The notes under the pieces are model-generated. The model worked only from the letters and a program-made list of their open reading frames with translations. It was not told the DNA's origin and did not search any database. This document shows, piece after piece, positions 15,817 through 24,489 of a stretch of DNA of 64,000 nucleotides. The translations under genes were made by a program, and so were the position numbers. The stretch lies in contig OZ245715.1 in the NCBI GenBank assembly GCA_965226965.1, positions 248,001-312,000 on the forward strand. The letters are read 5' to 3'. This stretch comes from Endoryza foliicola. Its GTDB lineage: Bacteria; Bacteroidota; Bacteroidia; Chitinophagales; Chitinophagaceae. Each line of letters opens with the position of its first letter. The stretch's first letter is position 1.

Positions 15817-17232
15817 ATGAAGAAATTTAGCTGGTCGGTACTGACATCTCTTGCAATCTATTTTTTGAGCATTCCATTTTGGGTAAGCCAATCGGGTTGT
15901 GCAAATATGGCACCTCCCTTGGGTGGGCCGAAAGATAGTTTACCGCCGGTTTTGATGGCCGCTAAACCCGGAGCAAACGCCACCAATGTAACCCAGAAAA
16001 AAATCAACCTGGTTTTTGATGAGTACGTGAATCTCGACAATATCACCCAAAACCTGATTGTAAGCCCTACGCCTAAAATCAATCCGATAGTTGAGTCAAA
16101 ATTAAAAGTGGTGACCATTACCATCAAAGACACATTAGAGCCTAATACCACCTATACATTTGATTTTGGCAACGGTATCAGAGACGTAAACGAGAACAAT
16201 GTTTTGAAGAATTTCCGCTATGTATTTGCAACCGGCGATTCTATCGACAACAATACCTACAACGGCAATGTAATAATGGCTGAAACCGGTAAAACAGACA
16301 GCACCTTAATTGCTGTACTGCACCGTAAGAACGATGATTCTACCGTTTCAAAACAAAAGCCTCGTTACATCACCCGATTGGATAAGGAAGGTAAATTTGA
16401 ATTCAAAAATGTAGCCGCAGGAACGTACTACTTATTTGCCTTTAAAGACGAAAGTGGTACACGTACCTATACCAGCAATCGACAACTGTTTGCTTTTTCG
16501 AATGAACCGGTTATCATTGGGAAAACAGCTCCTTTAACTTTGTATGCTTATGCTGAAGAAGAAGAACCGGTAAAGCCTATTGCATCTACAAAAGGTCCGG
16601 CAGCAAAAAATGCAGCAGACAAGAAACTCCGTTACGAAACCAATGTCAATGCCGGTGAACAGGATTTGTTGAAGCCGCTGGAAATCTCTTTCAAAACAAC
16701 GCCACTCAGAACTTACGACAGTACGAAGTTCCGCTTTTTCAAAGACTCCATGCAGCCAATCAAAAACTATACATTGGTTTCAGACAGCACCAATTCCAAA
16801 CTCACCTTGAAATACAATTGGGAAGAAGACACAAAATATGTGATCATTGTTGACAAGGATTTTGCAGTCGACACTTTGGGACGCCAATTATCGAAAACCG
16901 ATACATTGAGTTTCAAGTCTAAGAAGAAATCGGCTTACGGCATTGTTCGTTTGCGCTTTACAAACTTAGACCTCAGTAAAAACCCGGTATTGCAATTTGT
17001 ACAGTCTGATGCAGTAGTGTATTCTCATGTATTCACCGACAAAACCTTTACCAGTCAGCTTTTCGTGCCAGGCGACTATGATCTTCGAATTCTTTACGAC
17101 GACAACAAAAATGGCAAATGGGATGCCGGTCAATATTACCCCAATCGCAAACAACCTGAAATCGCCATTCCTATAAAGCGAAAAATTACGATCAAGGCTA
17201 ATTGGGAGAATGAAATTGATTTGGACCTGTGA
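15817..17232 (+). CDS. Ig-like (Big_5) domain lipoprotein
   Basis: 471 residues. An N-terminal hydrophobic segment ends in a lipobox-like QSGC with the Cys near residue 28, followed by NMAPPLGGPKDSLPP, a motif I associate with a conserved Bacteroidota lipoprotein group. An SbsA/Big_5 Ig-like domain follows (residues ~40-140: NLVFDEYVNLDN, TYTFDFGNGIRDVNEN). A carboxypeptidase-like beta domain is plausible around 170-240 (DKEGKFEFKNVAAGTYYLFAFKDE), and the C-terminus repeats this pattern with a calcium-like DDNKNGKWDAGQYYP loop. It is probably anchored in the outer membrane; its function is unknown. A possible -7 box TAATTTTA lies at 15799-15806. Confidence 0.82.
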   Translation: MKKFSWSVLTSLAIYFLSIPFWVSQSGCANMAPPLGGPKDSLPPVLMAAKPGANATNVTQKKINLVFDEYVNLDNITQNLIVSPTPKINPIVESKLKVVTITIKDTLEPNTTYTFDFGNGIRDVNENNVLKNFRYVFATGDSIDNNTYNGNVIMAETGKTDSTLIAVLHRKNDDSTVSKQKPRYITRLDKEGKFEFKNVAAGTYYLFAFKDESGTRTYTSNRQLFAFSNEPVIIGKTAPLTLYAYAEEEEPVKPIASTKGPAAKNAADKKLRYETNVNAGEQDLLKPLEISFKTTPLRTYDSTKFRFFKDSMQPIKNYTLVSDSTNSKLTLKYNWEEDTKYVIIVDKDFAVDTLGRQLSKTDTLSFKSKKKSAYGIVRLRFTNLDLSKNPVLQFVQSDAVVYSHVFTDKTFTSQLFVPGDYDLRILYDDNKNGKWDAGQYYPNRKQPEIAIPIKRKITIKANWENEIDLDL

Positions 17233-17266
17233 TCAGGATTCAAGGATTAAAGGATTTTCAGGATGG
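17230..17266 (-). repeat. 37-bp ATCCT-rich dispersed repeat, copy 1
   Basis: The reverse complement closely matches copies at 27560-27597 and 34086-34124 (four ATCCT blocks spaced by 3-4 nt, ending in TGATCA). The stop codon of the Ig-like lipoprotein lies at its left edge. It is followed by a pyrimidine-rich stretch of CCTCC repeats (17270-17310) and a few TTAATTC heptamers (17321-17350). Confidence 0.7.
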
Positions 17267-17367
17267 ATAGTCTACCTCCTCCATCTTCCCTCCTCCCTCC
17301 TGCACTCCGGCTGTTTCATTATTAATTATTAATTCTTAATTCTTAATTTCCCCCCCTCCTTATATCC

Positions 17368-17375
17368 TATCTTTG
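17368..17375 (+). promoter_or_regulatory. -7 box TATCTTTG 4 nt before recR
   Basis: Identical 8-mer and identical 4-nt spacing to the ATG as at the helicase gene (12587). The predicted transcription start coincides with the recR start codon at 17380. A T-rich -33-like region sits 18 nt upstream. Confidence 0.6.
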
Positions 17376-17379
17376 CCCC

Positions 17380-18000
17380 ATGCAACTCTCGAGTACATTG
17401 TTAGAAAACGCGGTGAATGAATTCTCCAAACTTCCGGGCATTGGGAAGAAAACAGCATTAAGATTGGTGTTACATCTATTAAAGCAAGACACTGAAAAAG
17501 TAAGTGCTTTTGGAGAAGCCATTATTAAAATGCGGACGAACATCAAATTCTGCACCCGTTGTCACAATGTATCGGATAATGATATTTGTTTGCTTTGCTC
17601 GAATCCGATGAGAAAGCAAAACATTATCTGCGTAGTGGAAAGCATTAAAGACGTGATTGCGCTCGAAAACACCCAACAATTCAATGGAACCTACCATGTG
17701 TTGGGGGGCATCATTTCACCACTCGACGGAATTGGCCCCGACCAATTGAATATTGAGTCGCTCGCTAACCGCGTTCAAAAAGAGGGAACCGAGGAAATTG
17801 TTTTTGCCTTAAACCCTACTATTCAAGGAGATACCACCATCTACTACATTCAAAAGAAACTCCAGCCCTTGGGTGTAAAAATCACCACTATTGCCAGAGG
17901 GGTAGCTTTTGGGGGCGAACTAGAGTATGCCGACGAGCTTACCCTTGGAAGAAGCCTTCAAAACCGCATGCCCATTGAGAACTATGTAGCCAATAGGTAG
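17380..18000 (+). CDS. recR: Recombination mediator RecR
   Basis: 206 residues, full length. The helix-hairpin-helix LPGIGKKTALRLVLHLL is at residues 18-34, the zinc finger is C58-x2-C61 ... C70-x2-C73, and a Toprim domain follows (ICVVESIKDVIALE, then FALNPTIQGDTTIYYI) with the C-terminal GVAFGGELEYADELTLGRSL. It loads RecA onto gapped DNA with RecF/RecO. The N-terminus aligns with other RecR proteins from the first Met, supporting this start even though it leaves no room for an untranslated leader. Confidence 0.97.
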   Translation: MQLSSTLLENAVNEFSKLPGIGKKTALRLVLHLLKQDTEKVSAFGEAIIKMRTNIKFCTRCHNVSDNDICLLCSNPMRKQNIICVVESIKDVIALENTQQFNGTYHVLGGIISPLDGIGPDQLNIESLANRVQKEGTEEIVFALNPTIQGDTTIYYIQKKLQPLGVKITTIARGVAFGGELEYADELTLGRSLQNRMPIENYVANR

Positions 18001-18001
18001 T

Positions 18002-18031
18002 TTGTTATCAATTCAAACTGTTGTACCTTTG
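18002..18031 (+). promoter_or_regulatory. metH promoter
   Basis: TTG (18002-18004), 19 nt, then TACCTTTG (18024-18031): a canonical Bacteroidota -33/-7 pair. The predicted start near 18036 gives a leader of about 125 nt. Confidence 0.75.
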
Positions 18032-18036
18032 CGCAG

Positions 18037-18131
18037 GCGGATTTGTTTATTGTTCGGCCAGAAACGGAATTAATAAACGTGTTAAAATCTATTTCCGAAT
18101 TTCTTCACGTTTTTAGCCGTCCGGCATCCGC
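18037..18131 (+). promoter_or_regulatory. Putative structured 5' leader of metH
   Basis: GCGGAT (18037-18042) can pair with ATCCGC (18126-18131). Inside lie CGGC/GCCG (18055-18058 with 18116-18119), CGGAA/TTCCG (18065-18069 with 18093-18097) and a perfect 7-bp AAACGTG/CACGTTT (18075-18081 with 18106-18112) that crosses the previous helix as a pseudoknot would. I do not recognise SAM-I, SAH or cobalamin riboswitch signatures, so this is only a candidate leader element. Confidence 0.3.
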
Positions 18132-18160
18132 TCAACTATTGTACACTAAATCCTTTATGA

Positions 18161-19180
18161 ATGGATATTAGAAAAGAACTGGAACAAAGAATTCTAGTGA
18201 TCGATGGCGCAATGGGTACCATGATCCAACGCTACAAATTGCAGGAAGAAGACTACCGTGGCGATCGTTTCAAAGATTGGCATTCCGATGTAAAAGGTAA
18301 CAACGACTTGTTGAACATTACACGTCCTGATATCATCACTGCCATTCACAAACAATACCTCGAAGCAGGAGCTGATATTATTGAAACCAATACTTTCAGC
18401 AGCACGGTGATTGCCATGGCCGACTACGACATGCAATCACTTGCCTACGAATTAAACGTTGCCGCAGTGAAATGCGCCAAAGACGCCATTGCGCAATACA
18501 AAGAACAACACCCCGAAGATACCAAGCCCAAGTTCGTGGCAGGTGCCATTGGCCCTTTGAATAAAACCCTTTCCTTGAGTCCGGACGTAAACAACCCCGG
18601 ATTTCGTGCGGTTACATTCGATGAAGTAGTGGCAGCTTATTACGAACAAATAAGCGGATTGGTAGATGGTGGAGCAGACATTCTTCTCATCGAAACCATC
18701 TTCGATACCTTGAACGCCAAAGGAGCCATCTTCGCCGCTAAAAAATATTTCCGCGAAACAGGTAAAAAAGAACTTCCCATTATGATCTCCGGTACCATTA
18801 CCGATGCATCGGGAAGAACCTTGAGTGGTCAAATCCTGGAAGCCTTCTACACTTCGGTAGCACACGCGCGCCCACTCAGTGTAGGTTTGAACTGTGCCTT
18901 GGGTGCAAAAGAAATGCGCCCACACATCGCTGAATTGTCTCAGATCGCTTCTTGCTTTGTATCAGCTTACCCCAACGCCGGTTTGCCCAACGCAATGGGC
19001 GAATACGACGAACGTCCGGAAGACACCGGTCACTACCTTGAAGATTGGGCTCAAGAAGGATTTGTAAATATTGTTGGTGGCTGCTGTGGCACTACCCCCG
19101 ATCATATCAAACACATTGCTGATCACGTAAAAACGATCAAACCTCGTCCATTACCTATTGTTGAAACAGAACTGAACTAA
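18161..19180 (+). CDS. metH: Methionine synthase, homocysteine-binding module (split MetH)
   Basis: 339 residues corresponding to the first module of cobalamin-dependent methionine synthase. It begins RILVIDGAMGTMIQ; the zinc-binding Cys residues are in GLNCALGA and in IVGGCCGTTPDH. The remaining pterin, cobalamin and reactivation modules are encoded by the next gene after 5 bp. A two-gene split at this boundary is common in Bacteroidota (general knowledge), so it is not a frameshift. An overlapping out-of-frame ATG four bases upstream encodes only MNGY and may tune initiation. Confidence 0.92.
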   Translation: MDIRKELEQRILVIDGAMGTMIQRYKLQEEDYRGDRFKDWHSDVKGNNDLLNITRPDIITAIHKQYLEAGADIIETNTFSSTVIAMADYDMQSLAYELNVAAVKCAKDAIAQYKEQHPEDTKPKFVAGAIGPLNKTLSLSPDVNNPGFRAVTFDEVVAAYYEQISGLVDGGADILLIETIFDTLNAKGAIFAAKKYFRETGKKELPIMISGTITDASGRTLSGQILEAFYTSVAHARPLSVGLNCALGAKEMRPHIAELSQIASCFVSAYPNAGLPNAMGEYDERPEDTGHYLEDWAQEGFVNIVGGCCGTTPDHIKHIADHVKTIKPRPLPIVETELN

Positions 19181-19185
19181 CCATT

Positions 19186-21864
19186 ATGTCAACTGCTACT
19201 GTAATAAAACCCTTTTTACGATTAAGTGGATTAGAACCCCTGGTTATTCGCCCGGAAACCAATTTTGTGAACGTGGGTGAAAGAACGAATGTAACCGGTT
19301 CGAAAAAATTCGCGCGACTTATTAAGGAAGGAAATTATGAAGAAGCCTTGAGTGTAGCCCGCCAACAAGTAGAAAACGGCGCTCAAGTGTTGGATGTAAA
19401 CATGGACGATGCTCTTCTCGACGGTGTTCAAGCCATGACTACTTTCTTAAATCTATTACAGAGCGAACCCGATATTGCGCGTATTCCCATCATGATCGAC
19501 TCTTCGAAATTCGAGATCATTGAAGCCGGGCTGAAATGCGTGCAAGGAAAATGTATCGTGAACTCCATCTCCATGAAAGAAGGAGAAGCCAAGTTCATTG
19601 AACAAGCTACTATTTGTCAAGCTTATGGTGCAGCCGTTATCGTAATGGCTTTTGATGAGAAAGGACAGGCTGATACCAAAGAACGTAAAATTGAAATCTG
19701 TCACAGAGCCTATAAAATCTTAACTGAACAGGTTGGTTTCGATCCTCAAGACATCATCTTCGACCCAAACATTTTTGCTGTTGCAACAGGATTGGAAGAA
19801 CACAATAATTACGGTGTAGATTTTATTGAAGCTACCAGAGAGATCATGCGCTTAATGCCGCTCACCAAAGTAAGTGGTGGCGTGAGTAACCTTTCTTTCT
19901 CATTCAGAGGAAACGATCACGTTCGTGAAGCGATGCACAGCGTATTCTTATTTCATGCCATCAAAGCGGGAATGGGAATGGGCATTGTTAACGCCGGACA
20001 ATTGGTGGTATACGATGAAATTGAACCCGAGTTAAGGAACCTGTGCGAAGATGTGATCTTAAATAGAAACAACGACAATAACCAAGCAACCGAAAAACTC
20101 ATCGCTTTTGCTGAAACAGTTAAGGCAAAAGGGAAAGAAGAAAAGAAAGACGATGCTTGGAGACATACCAGTGTAGAAGAACGCCTAAAACATGCGTTGG
20201 TAAATGGTATCACCGAATACATTGACGTAGACACGGAAGAAGCGCGCGTAAAATATTCAAAACCGCTCGAAGTAATTGAAGGCCCTTTAATGGCAGGCAT
20301 GAATGTAGTGGGTGATCTGTTTGGCGCGGGTAAGATGTTCTTACCTCAAGTGGTAAAGAGTGCGCGTGTAATGAAGAAAAGTGTGGCTTGGCTTACCCCT
20401 TATATTGAGGCTGAAAAACAAGAAGCTTCGAATGCACCTACTATCTTGTTGGCAACCGTAAAAGGCGATGTACACGATATCGGGAAAAACATCGTAGGAG
20501 TTGTATTGGGCTGTAATGGCTATAATATTATCGACTTGGGTGTAATGGTTCCTACCGATAAAATCTTAGATACTGCGCAAAAAGAAAACGTTGACATCAT
20601 TGGCTTGAGCGGATTAATTACCCCTTCGCTCGATGAAATGGTAAACGTTGCGCACGAAATGAAACGCAGAGGCATGAAGCAGCCCCTACTTATTGGAGGT
20701 GCTACTACTTCCAGAATGCACACGGCTGTTAAAATTGCCCCCGAATACAATGAGGGTGTGGTGCATGTATTGGATGCTTCCAGAAGCGTAACTGTTGCCG
20801 GTTCTTTGTTGAGCAAAGAACAAAAGACCGATTTTCTGGATACGATCAAAACAGAATACACGACGCTTGCAGAAGATTTCTTCAATAGAAGAACGGTGAA
20901 AGAGTACATTCCTTTGGAAACGGCCCGCACACAAAAAACGGCGATCAACTGGAATGAGTTCCAACCATCTACTCCACAATTCACCGGAATCAAACAATTC
21001 AAGTCTGTTCCAATTGCTGAATTGCGTCCCTATATTGACTGGACGCCCTTCTTCATCGCTTGGGAATTGCATGGAAAATATCCTGCCATCTTAGCCGATG
21101 GTGTAGTAGGCAAAGAAGCTACGAAATTGTTCAACGATGCGAATGCACTCCTCGATACAGTGATCAAAGAAAACTGGTTGGACGCTACTGGTGTAATTGG
21201 CTTCTGGGAAGCTAATAGCAATGGTGCCGATACAGTGGTTGTAAAAGATGGAGCTAAAAAAGTAAATCTTGAATTCTTACGTCAACAGATAAAGAAAGCC
21301 GCAGGTCAGCCGAATTTATCATTAGCAGACTTTATTTGTCCTGAATCAGAAGGCAAGAAAGACCATATCGGAGCTTTCAGCGTCACCATTCATGGTATTG
21401 ATGCTCCTATTAAGAAATTTGAGGCGGCACATGACGATTATAATAAAATCATGTTGCAAGCTTTGGCCGATCGTTTAGCTGAAGCCTTTGCTGAATACTT
21501 GCATGCTCAAGTAAGAACCAAATGGTGGGGTTATGTGAAAGAAGAAAAACTGAGCAACGAAGAACTGATCAAAGAAAAATACGTAGGTATTCGTCCGGCA
21601 CCGGGTTACCCAGCTTGTCCGGACCATACTGAAAAATACAAATTGTTTGATCTTTTAGGCGGCGAAGCCACCACCAATATTCAACTAACAGAATCACTTG
21701 CCATGTACCCTGCATCTTCTGTTTGCGGATGGTATTTCAGTCATCCTCAAAGCCAATACTTCGGTGTTGGAAAGATTCAGCAGGACCAACTCAACGACTA
21801 TACTGTAAGAAAAGAGAGCACCACTGAAATAATGACAAAATGGCTCAGACCCATTTTGGAATAA
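19186..21864 (+). CDS. metH: Methionine synthase, pterin-, cobalamin- and SAM-binding modules (split MetH)
   Basis: 892 residues. The pterin-binding barrel starts at NFVNVGERTNVTGSKKF and includes DVNMDDALLDG and MIDSSKFE. The cobalamin cap helices follow at ~330-420. The B12-binding domain has the DxHxxG motif in KGDVHDIGKNIVG, plus SGLITPSLDEM and GGATTSRMHT. The C-terminal reactivation domain carries RPAPGYPACPDHTEK and ASSVCGWYFSHP. With the preceding gene it makes methionine from homocysteine and methyltetrahydrofolate. MetH consumes homocysteine, which derives from aspartate semialdehyde, linking it metabolically to asd in this window. Confidence 0.95.
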   Translation: MSTATVIKPFLRLSGLEPLVIRPETNFVNVGERTNVTGSKKFARLIKEGNYEEALSVARQQVENGAQVLDVNMDDALLDGVQAMTTFLNLLQSEPDIARIPIMIDSSKFEIIEAGLKCVQGKCIVNSISMKEGEAKFIEQATICQAYGAAVIVMAFDEKGQADTKERKIEICHRAYKILTEQVGFDPQDIIFDPNIFAVATGLEEHNNYGVDFIEATREIMRLMPLTKVSGGVSNLSFSFRGNDHVREAMHSVFLFHAIKAGMGMGIVNAGQLVVYDEIEPELRNLCEDVILNRNNDNNQATEKLIAFAETVKAKGKEEKKDDAWRHTSVEERLKHALVNGITEYIDVDTEEARVKYSKPLEVIEGPLMAGMNVVGDLFGAGKMFLPQVVKSARVMKKSVAWLTPYIEAEKQEASNAPTILLATVKGDVHDIGKNIVGVVLGCNGYNIIDLGVMVPTDKILDTAQKENVDIIGLSGLITPSLDEMVNVAHEMKRRGMKQPLLIGGATTSRMHTAVKIAPEYNEGVVHVLDASRSVTVAGSLLSKEQKTDFLDTIKTEYTTLAEDFFNRRTVKEYIPLETARTQKTAINWNEFQPSTPQFTGIKQFKSVPIAELRPYIDWTPFFIAWELHGKYPAILADGVVGKEATKLFNDANALLDTVIKENWLDATGVIGFWEANSNGADTVVVKDGAKKVNLEFLRQQIKKAAGQPNLSLADFICPESEGKKDHIGAFSVTIHGIDAPIKKFEAAHDDYNKIMLQALADRLAEAFAEYLHAQVRTKWWGYVKEEKLSNEELIKEKYVGIRPAPGYPACPDHTEKYKLFDLLGGEATTNIQLTESLAMYPASSVCGWYFSHPQSQYFGVGKIQQDQLNDYTVRKESTTEIMTKWLRPILE

Positions 21865-21888
21865 CAAACGAAAAACATTTTTACGTGC

Positions 21889-21907
21889 TAGATTTGCGGC
21901 GCAAATC
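21889..21907 (+). promoter_or_regulatory. -7 box overlapping a perfect hairpin
   Basis: TAGATTTG (21889-21896) matches TAnnTTTG. GATTTGC-GGC-GCAAATC (21891-21907) is a perfect palindrome overlapping it, which could be an operator or a 5' hairpin of the next gene's mRNA. No clear -33 TTG is visible. Confidence 0.35.
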
Positions 21908-21923
21908 CAAACAACGAATCTTT

Positions 21924-22718
21924 ATGCAGAAAAGAATCATGATGTTAGTGGCCGGTATCCTATTATTGGCTCACACAAGTGTAATTGCTCAAACAAAAGA
22001 CAAGAAGAAACAAAAAGGTACTTTCTATTTTTCATGGGGCTACAATGCTGAAGCCTACACTAGAAGTACGGTAACGGTAAGTCAGCCTTCTTTAGGCAAC
22101 TACTACAAACTCAACAACGTTAAAGCTCACAACCGTCCGGGCTGGAACGATGCGCTTTTCACAAAAGCATTGACCATTCCACAGTACAATTACCGGATTG
22201 GTTATATGTTCAATAATAAAAAAGACCTTGGAGTTGAAATCAATTTCGACCACACCAAGTACATCATTACTGATGGACAAACCATCCATGTTACCGGTAG
22301 AAGAAACAATGCACCTATCGATTCCAACATTGTATTCAATGAAGCCAATGGGTTCTTTTACTTCCTGAACAATGGCGCTAATTTTCTTCTTTTCAACTTG
22401 GTGAAGCGTTGGCAAGGCGTGGAGAACAAAGCGAAGACCATTAAGATCGATTACTTTGGAAAAATAGGTGTTGGTCCTGTGATTCCCCACGTAGAGAACA
22501 GTTTCTTTGGTCAGAAAAACGATCCTTTATTTCAATTAGGCGGTTGGAACATGGGTGCCGAAGCAGTAGTTCGTTCCACCTTCTACAAACACGTATACCT
22601 CGAATTCTCCGGCAAATTAGACTACGCGCGCTATTCGAACCTGAAGATCTACAAAGGTCATGCGAAGCAGGCTTTTGGAACAGCAGAAGCGATCTTGAGT
22701 TTGGGGTTTGCGTTTTAG
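21924..22718 (+). CDS. Putative outer-membrane beta-barrel protein
   Basis: 264 residues from the ATG at 21924, chosen because MQKRIMMLVAGILLLAHTSV followed by IAQ is a clear signal peptide; upstream in-frame sequence overlaps metH. After a lysine-rich start (TKDKKKQKGTFYFSWGYN) it alternates amphipathic strands and ends in an aromatic AILSLGFAF, a typical outer-membrane barrel terminus. No enzymatic motif is seen. It may have its own promoter (21889) and ends at a strong terminator. Confidence 0.75.
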   Translation: MQKRIMMLVAGILLLAHTSVIAQTKDKKKQKGTFYFSWGYNAEAYTRSTVTVSQPSLGNYYKLNNVKAHNRPGWNDALFTKALTIPQYNYRIGYMFNNKKDLGVEINFDHTKYIITDGQTIHVTGRRNNAPIDSNIVFNEANGFFYFLNNGANFLLFNLVKRWQGVENKAKTIKIDYFGKIGVGPVIPHVENSFFGQKNDPLFQLGGWNMGAEAVVRSTFYKHVYLEFSGKLDYARYSNLKIYKGHAKQAFGTAEAILSLGFAF

Positions 22719-22785
22719 TGGAGTAGTGAGTTGTAAGTTATGAGTAGTTGCTTCGAAACAGAAACTTAATCACAAAAGATAACAG

Positions 22786-22825
22786 AAATGAAGGATCTTG
22801 CGTAAGGCATTTCCTTCATTTTTGC
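22786..22825 (+). terminator. Intrinsic terminator
   Basis: AAATGAAGGA (22786-22795) pairs with TCCTTCATTT (22812-22821) around a 16-nt loop and is followed by TTG. The convergent gap also carries short inverted AACTTATAACTCA-like stretches at ~22727-22745 and 22910-22930. Confidence 0.65.
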
Positions 22826-22930
22826 TTGTATAGAACACGTCATTTAAAAAAGACGTTTAAGGAACCAATCTTATTTCGACTAACTTATTCTTTCGACACA
22901 AAACTTAAAACTCTAAACTTATAACTCAAC

Positions 22931-23680
22931 TCATTTCTTCTCAAACAACCACCACAGTCTCTTCCTCGGCTTTACTTCATAGTTAGATTTAATATAGGTT
23001 CTGATATGTTGCATGGCTTCATCAATATCATCGGTGAGCAATACCAGTTTTAAGTCGTTTTGATCAATGGTTCCTTGCTTGGCCATCACCTTCATGTAAT
23101 CCCAGAGTTCTTGGTAGTACTCTTTTCCGTATAAAACAATCGGAAATTGTTCAATTGTTTTGGTTTGAACAAGAGTTAGGGTCTCATAAAACTCATCCAT
23201 AGTGCCAAAACCACCGGGCATGATAATAAAGGCATAGGAGTATTTCACTAGCAAAACCTTTCTAACGAAGAAATAATCAATTGTAATGGATACGTCGGTA
23301 TAGGGATTGGGCACTTGCTCAAAGGGCAATCGGATGTTGCAACCCACTGAACTCCCTCCTGCTTCATGAGCTCCCCTATTGGCTGCTTCCATTACGCCCG
23401 GACCACCACCGGTTAAAGTAGTAAAGCCGGCTTGCGCAATGGCTGCTCCAAATTTTCGAGAAGCAATATAGTAGGGATGATCTTCCTTGAACCGAGCGCT
23501 GCCAAAAACAGTAATACAGGGGCCCACAAAATGCAAAGCGCGAAATCCTTTGATAAACTGTTGAAAAACGCGAAAGGCAAAACTCAATTCAAAGGTTCTT
23601 TTGCGAGGACCGTCTAAATAGATATGTTCTTTGGGTGGAATTATGGGAGGAACGGCTAATTTGTCTGTATTTGTATCCAT
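22931..23680 (-). CDS. LOG-family protein (TIGR00730-type)
   Basis: 249 residues with the Rossmann-like LOG fold: ITVFGSARF, the nucleotide-binding TLTGGGPGVMEAANRGA, and the PGGFGTMDEFYETLT motif carrying the catalytic Glu. The family hydrolyses nucleoside 5'-monophosphates to base and ribose phosphate (PpnN or LOG cytokinin-activating type). An N-terminal extension of about 50 residues with a basic RKRTFELSF stretch precedes the core. It is divergent from exonuclease III with only 41 bp between the two genes. Confidence 0.9.
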   Translation of the reverse strand: MDTNTDKLAVPPIIPPKEHIYLDGPRKRTFELSFAFRVFQQFIKGFRALHFVGPCITVFGSARFKEDHPYYIASRKFGAAIAQAGFTTLTGGGPGVMEAANRGAHEAGGSSVGCNIRLPFEQVPNPYTDVSITIDYFFVRKVLLVKYSYAFIIMPGGFGTMDEFYETLTLVQTKTIEQFPIVLYGKEYYQELWDYMKVMAKQGTIDQNDLKLVLLTDDIDEAMQHIRTYIKSNYEVKPRKRLWWLFEKK

Positions 23681-23721
23681 AGTAATATTGTAAATTGCCT
23701 TTCAATTTAATAAATAATCTC

Positions 23722-24489
23722 ATGCGCATTGTTAGTTATAATGTTAACGGTATCAGAGCGGCGATGAACAAAGGGTTGATCGATTGGTTGAAAACAGATC
23801 CGGCCGATATTATTTGTATTCAAGAAACCAAGGCACACCGCGATAATGTTGACTACAAACAATTCACCGATCTAGGCTTTCACGACTATTGGTACAGCGC
23901 TCAGAAAAAAGGATACAGTGGCGTAGCCGTTTTCAGTAAAATAAAACCCGACAACGTGATCTACGGTACCGGACATCAAATGAGTGATGATGAAGGCCGC
24001 GTTATCCAACTAATATTCGGAAAGATCCGTTTAATAAACGCTTATTTTCCATCAGGTACCAGCGGCGATGAACGTCAAACCTATAAATACCAATGGCTTG
24101 ATGAAATTGACCAGTATTTACAAGAAGTAAAGAAGCAGCAAGAATCCATCATTCTTTGCGGCGATTATAATATTGCACATACTGAATTAGACATTCACGA
24201 TCCCAAAGGAAACAAAAAATCTTCCGGCTTCTTGCCTGAAGAAAGAACTTGGATGGATGAGTTTTTCGCGAAAGGATGGATTGACAGTTTCCGTGAAATA
24301 CATCCGGAACCACATCGCTACAGTTGGTGGAGCCAACGCTTTCCAAGTGTACGACTGCAAAACAAAGGCTGGAGAATTGATTATATCAATGTAACAACAC
24401 CGTTAAAGAATAAAATTGTAGACGCAGAGATTTATCCCGATGTAAAGCATTCTGATCATTGTCCAGTTTATTTGGAGTTAAAAGACTAG
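23722..24489 (+). CDS. xth: Exodeoxyribonuclease III (AP endonuclease)
   Basis: 255 residues from the ATG at 23722 (MRIVSYNVNGIRAAMNKG); an earlier in-frame TTG adds nine residues and is unlikely. ExoIII/APE1 motifs are all present: the metal-ligand Glu in IICIQETKA, YSGVAVFSK, NAYFPSG, the catalytic Asp/Asn in LCGDYNIAHTELD, RIDYINVT, and the terminal SDHCPVYLEL. It cleaves at abasic sites in base-excision repair. Confidence 0.94.
   Translation: MRIVSYNVNGIRAAMNKGLIDWLKTDPADIICIQETKAHRDNVDYKQFTDLGFHDYWYSAQKKGYSGVAVFSKIKPDNVIYGTGHQMSDDEGRVIQLIFGKIRLINAYFPSGTSGDERQTYKYQWLDEIDQYLQEVKKQQESIILCGDYNIAHTELDIHDPKGNKKSSGFLPEERTWMDEFFAKGWIDSFREIHPEPHRYSWWSQRFPSVRLQNKGWRIDYINVTTPLKNKIVDAEIYPDVKHSDHCPVYLELKD

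Noticed and set aside
18002..18160. SAM-I, SAH or cobalamin riboswitch before metH
   Set aside because: None of the conserved core sequences of these classes is visible.
18161..21864. metH broken by a frameshift
   Set aside because: The two ORFs end and start cleanly at a domain boundary with 5 bp between, as in other Bacteroidota; no shared frame can be restored by one base.
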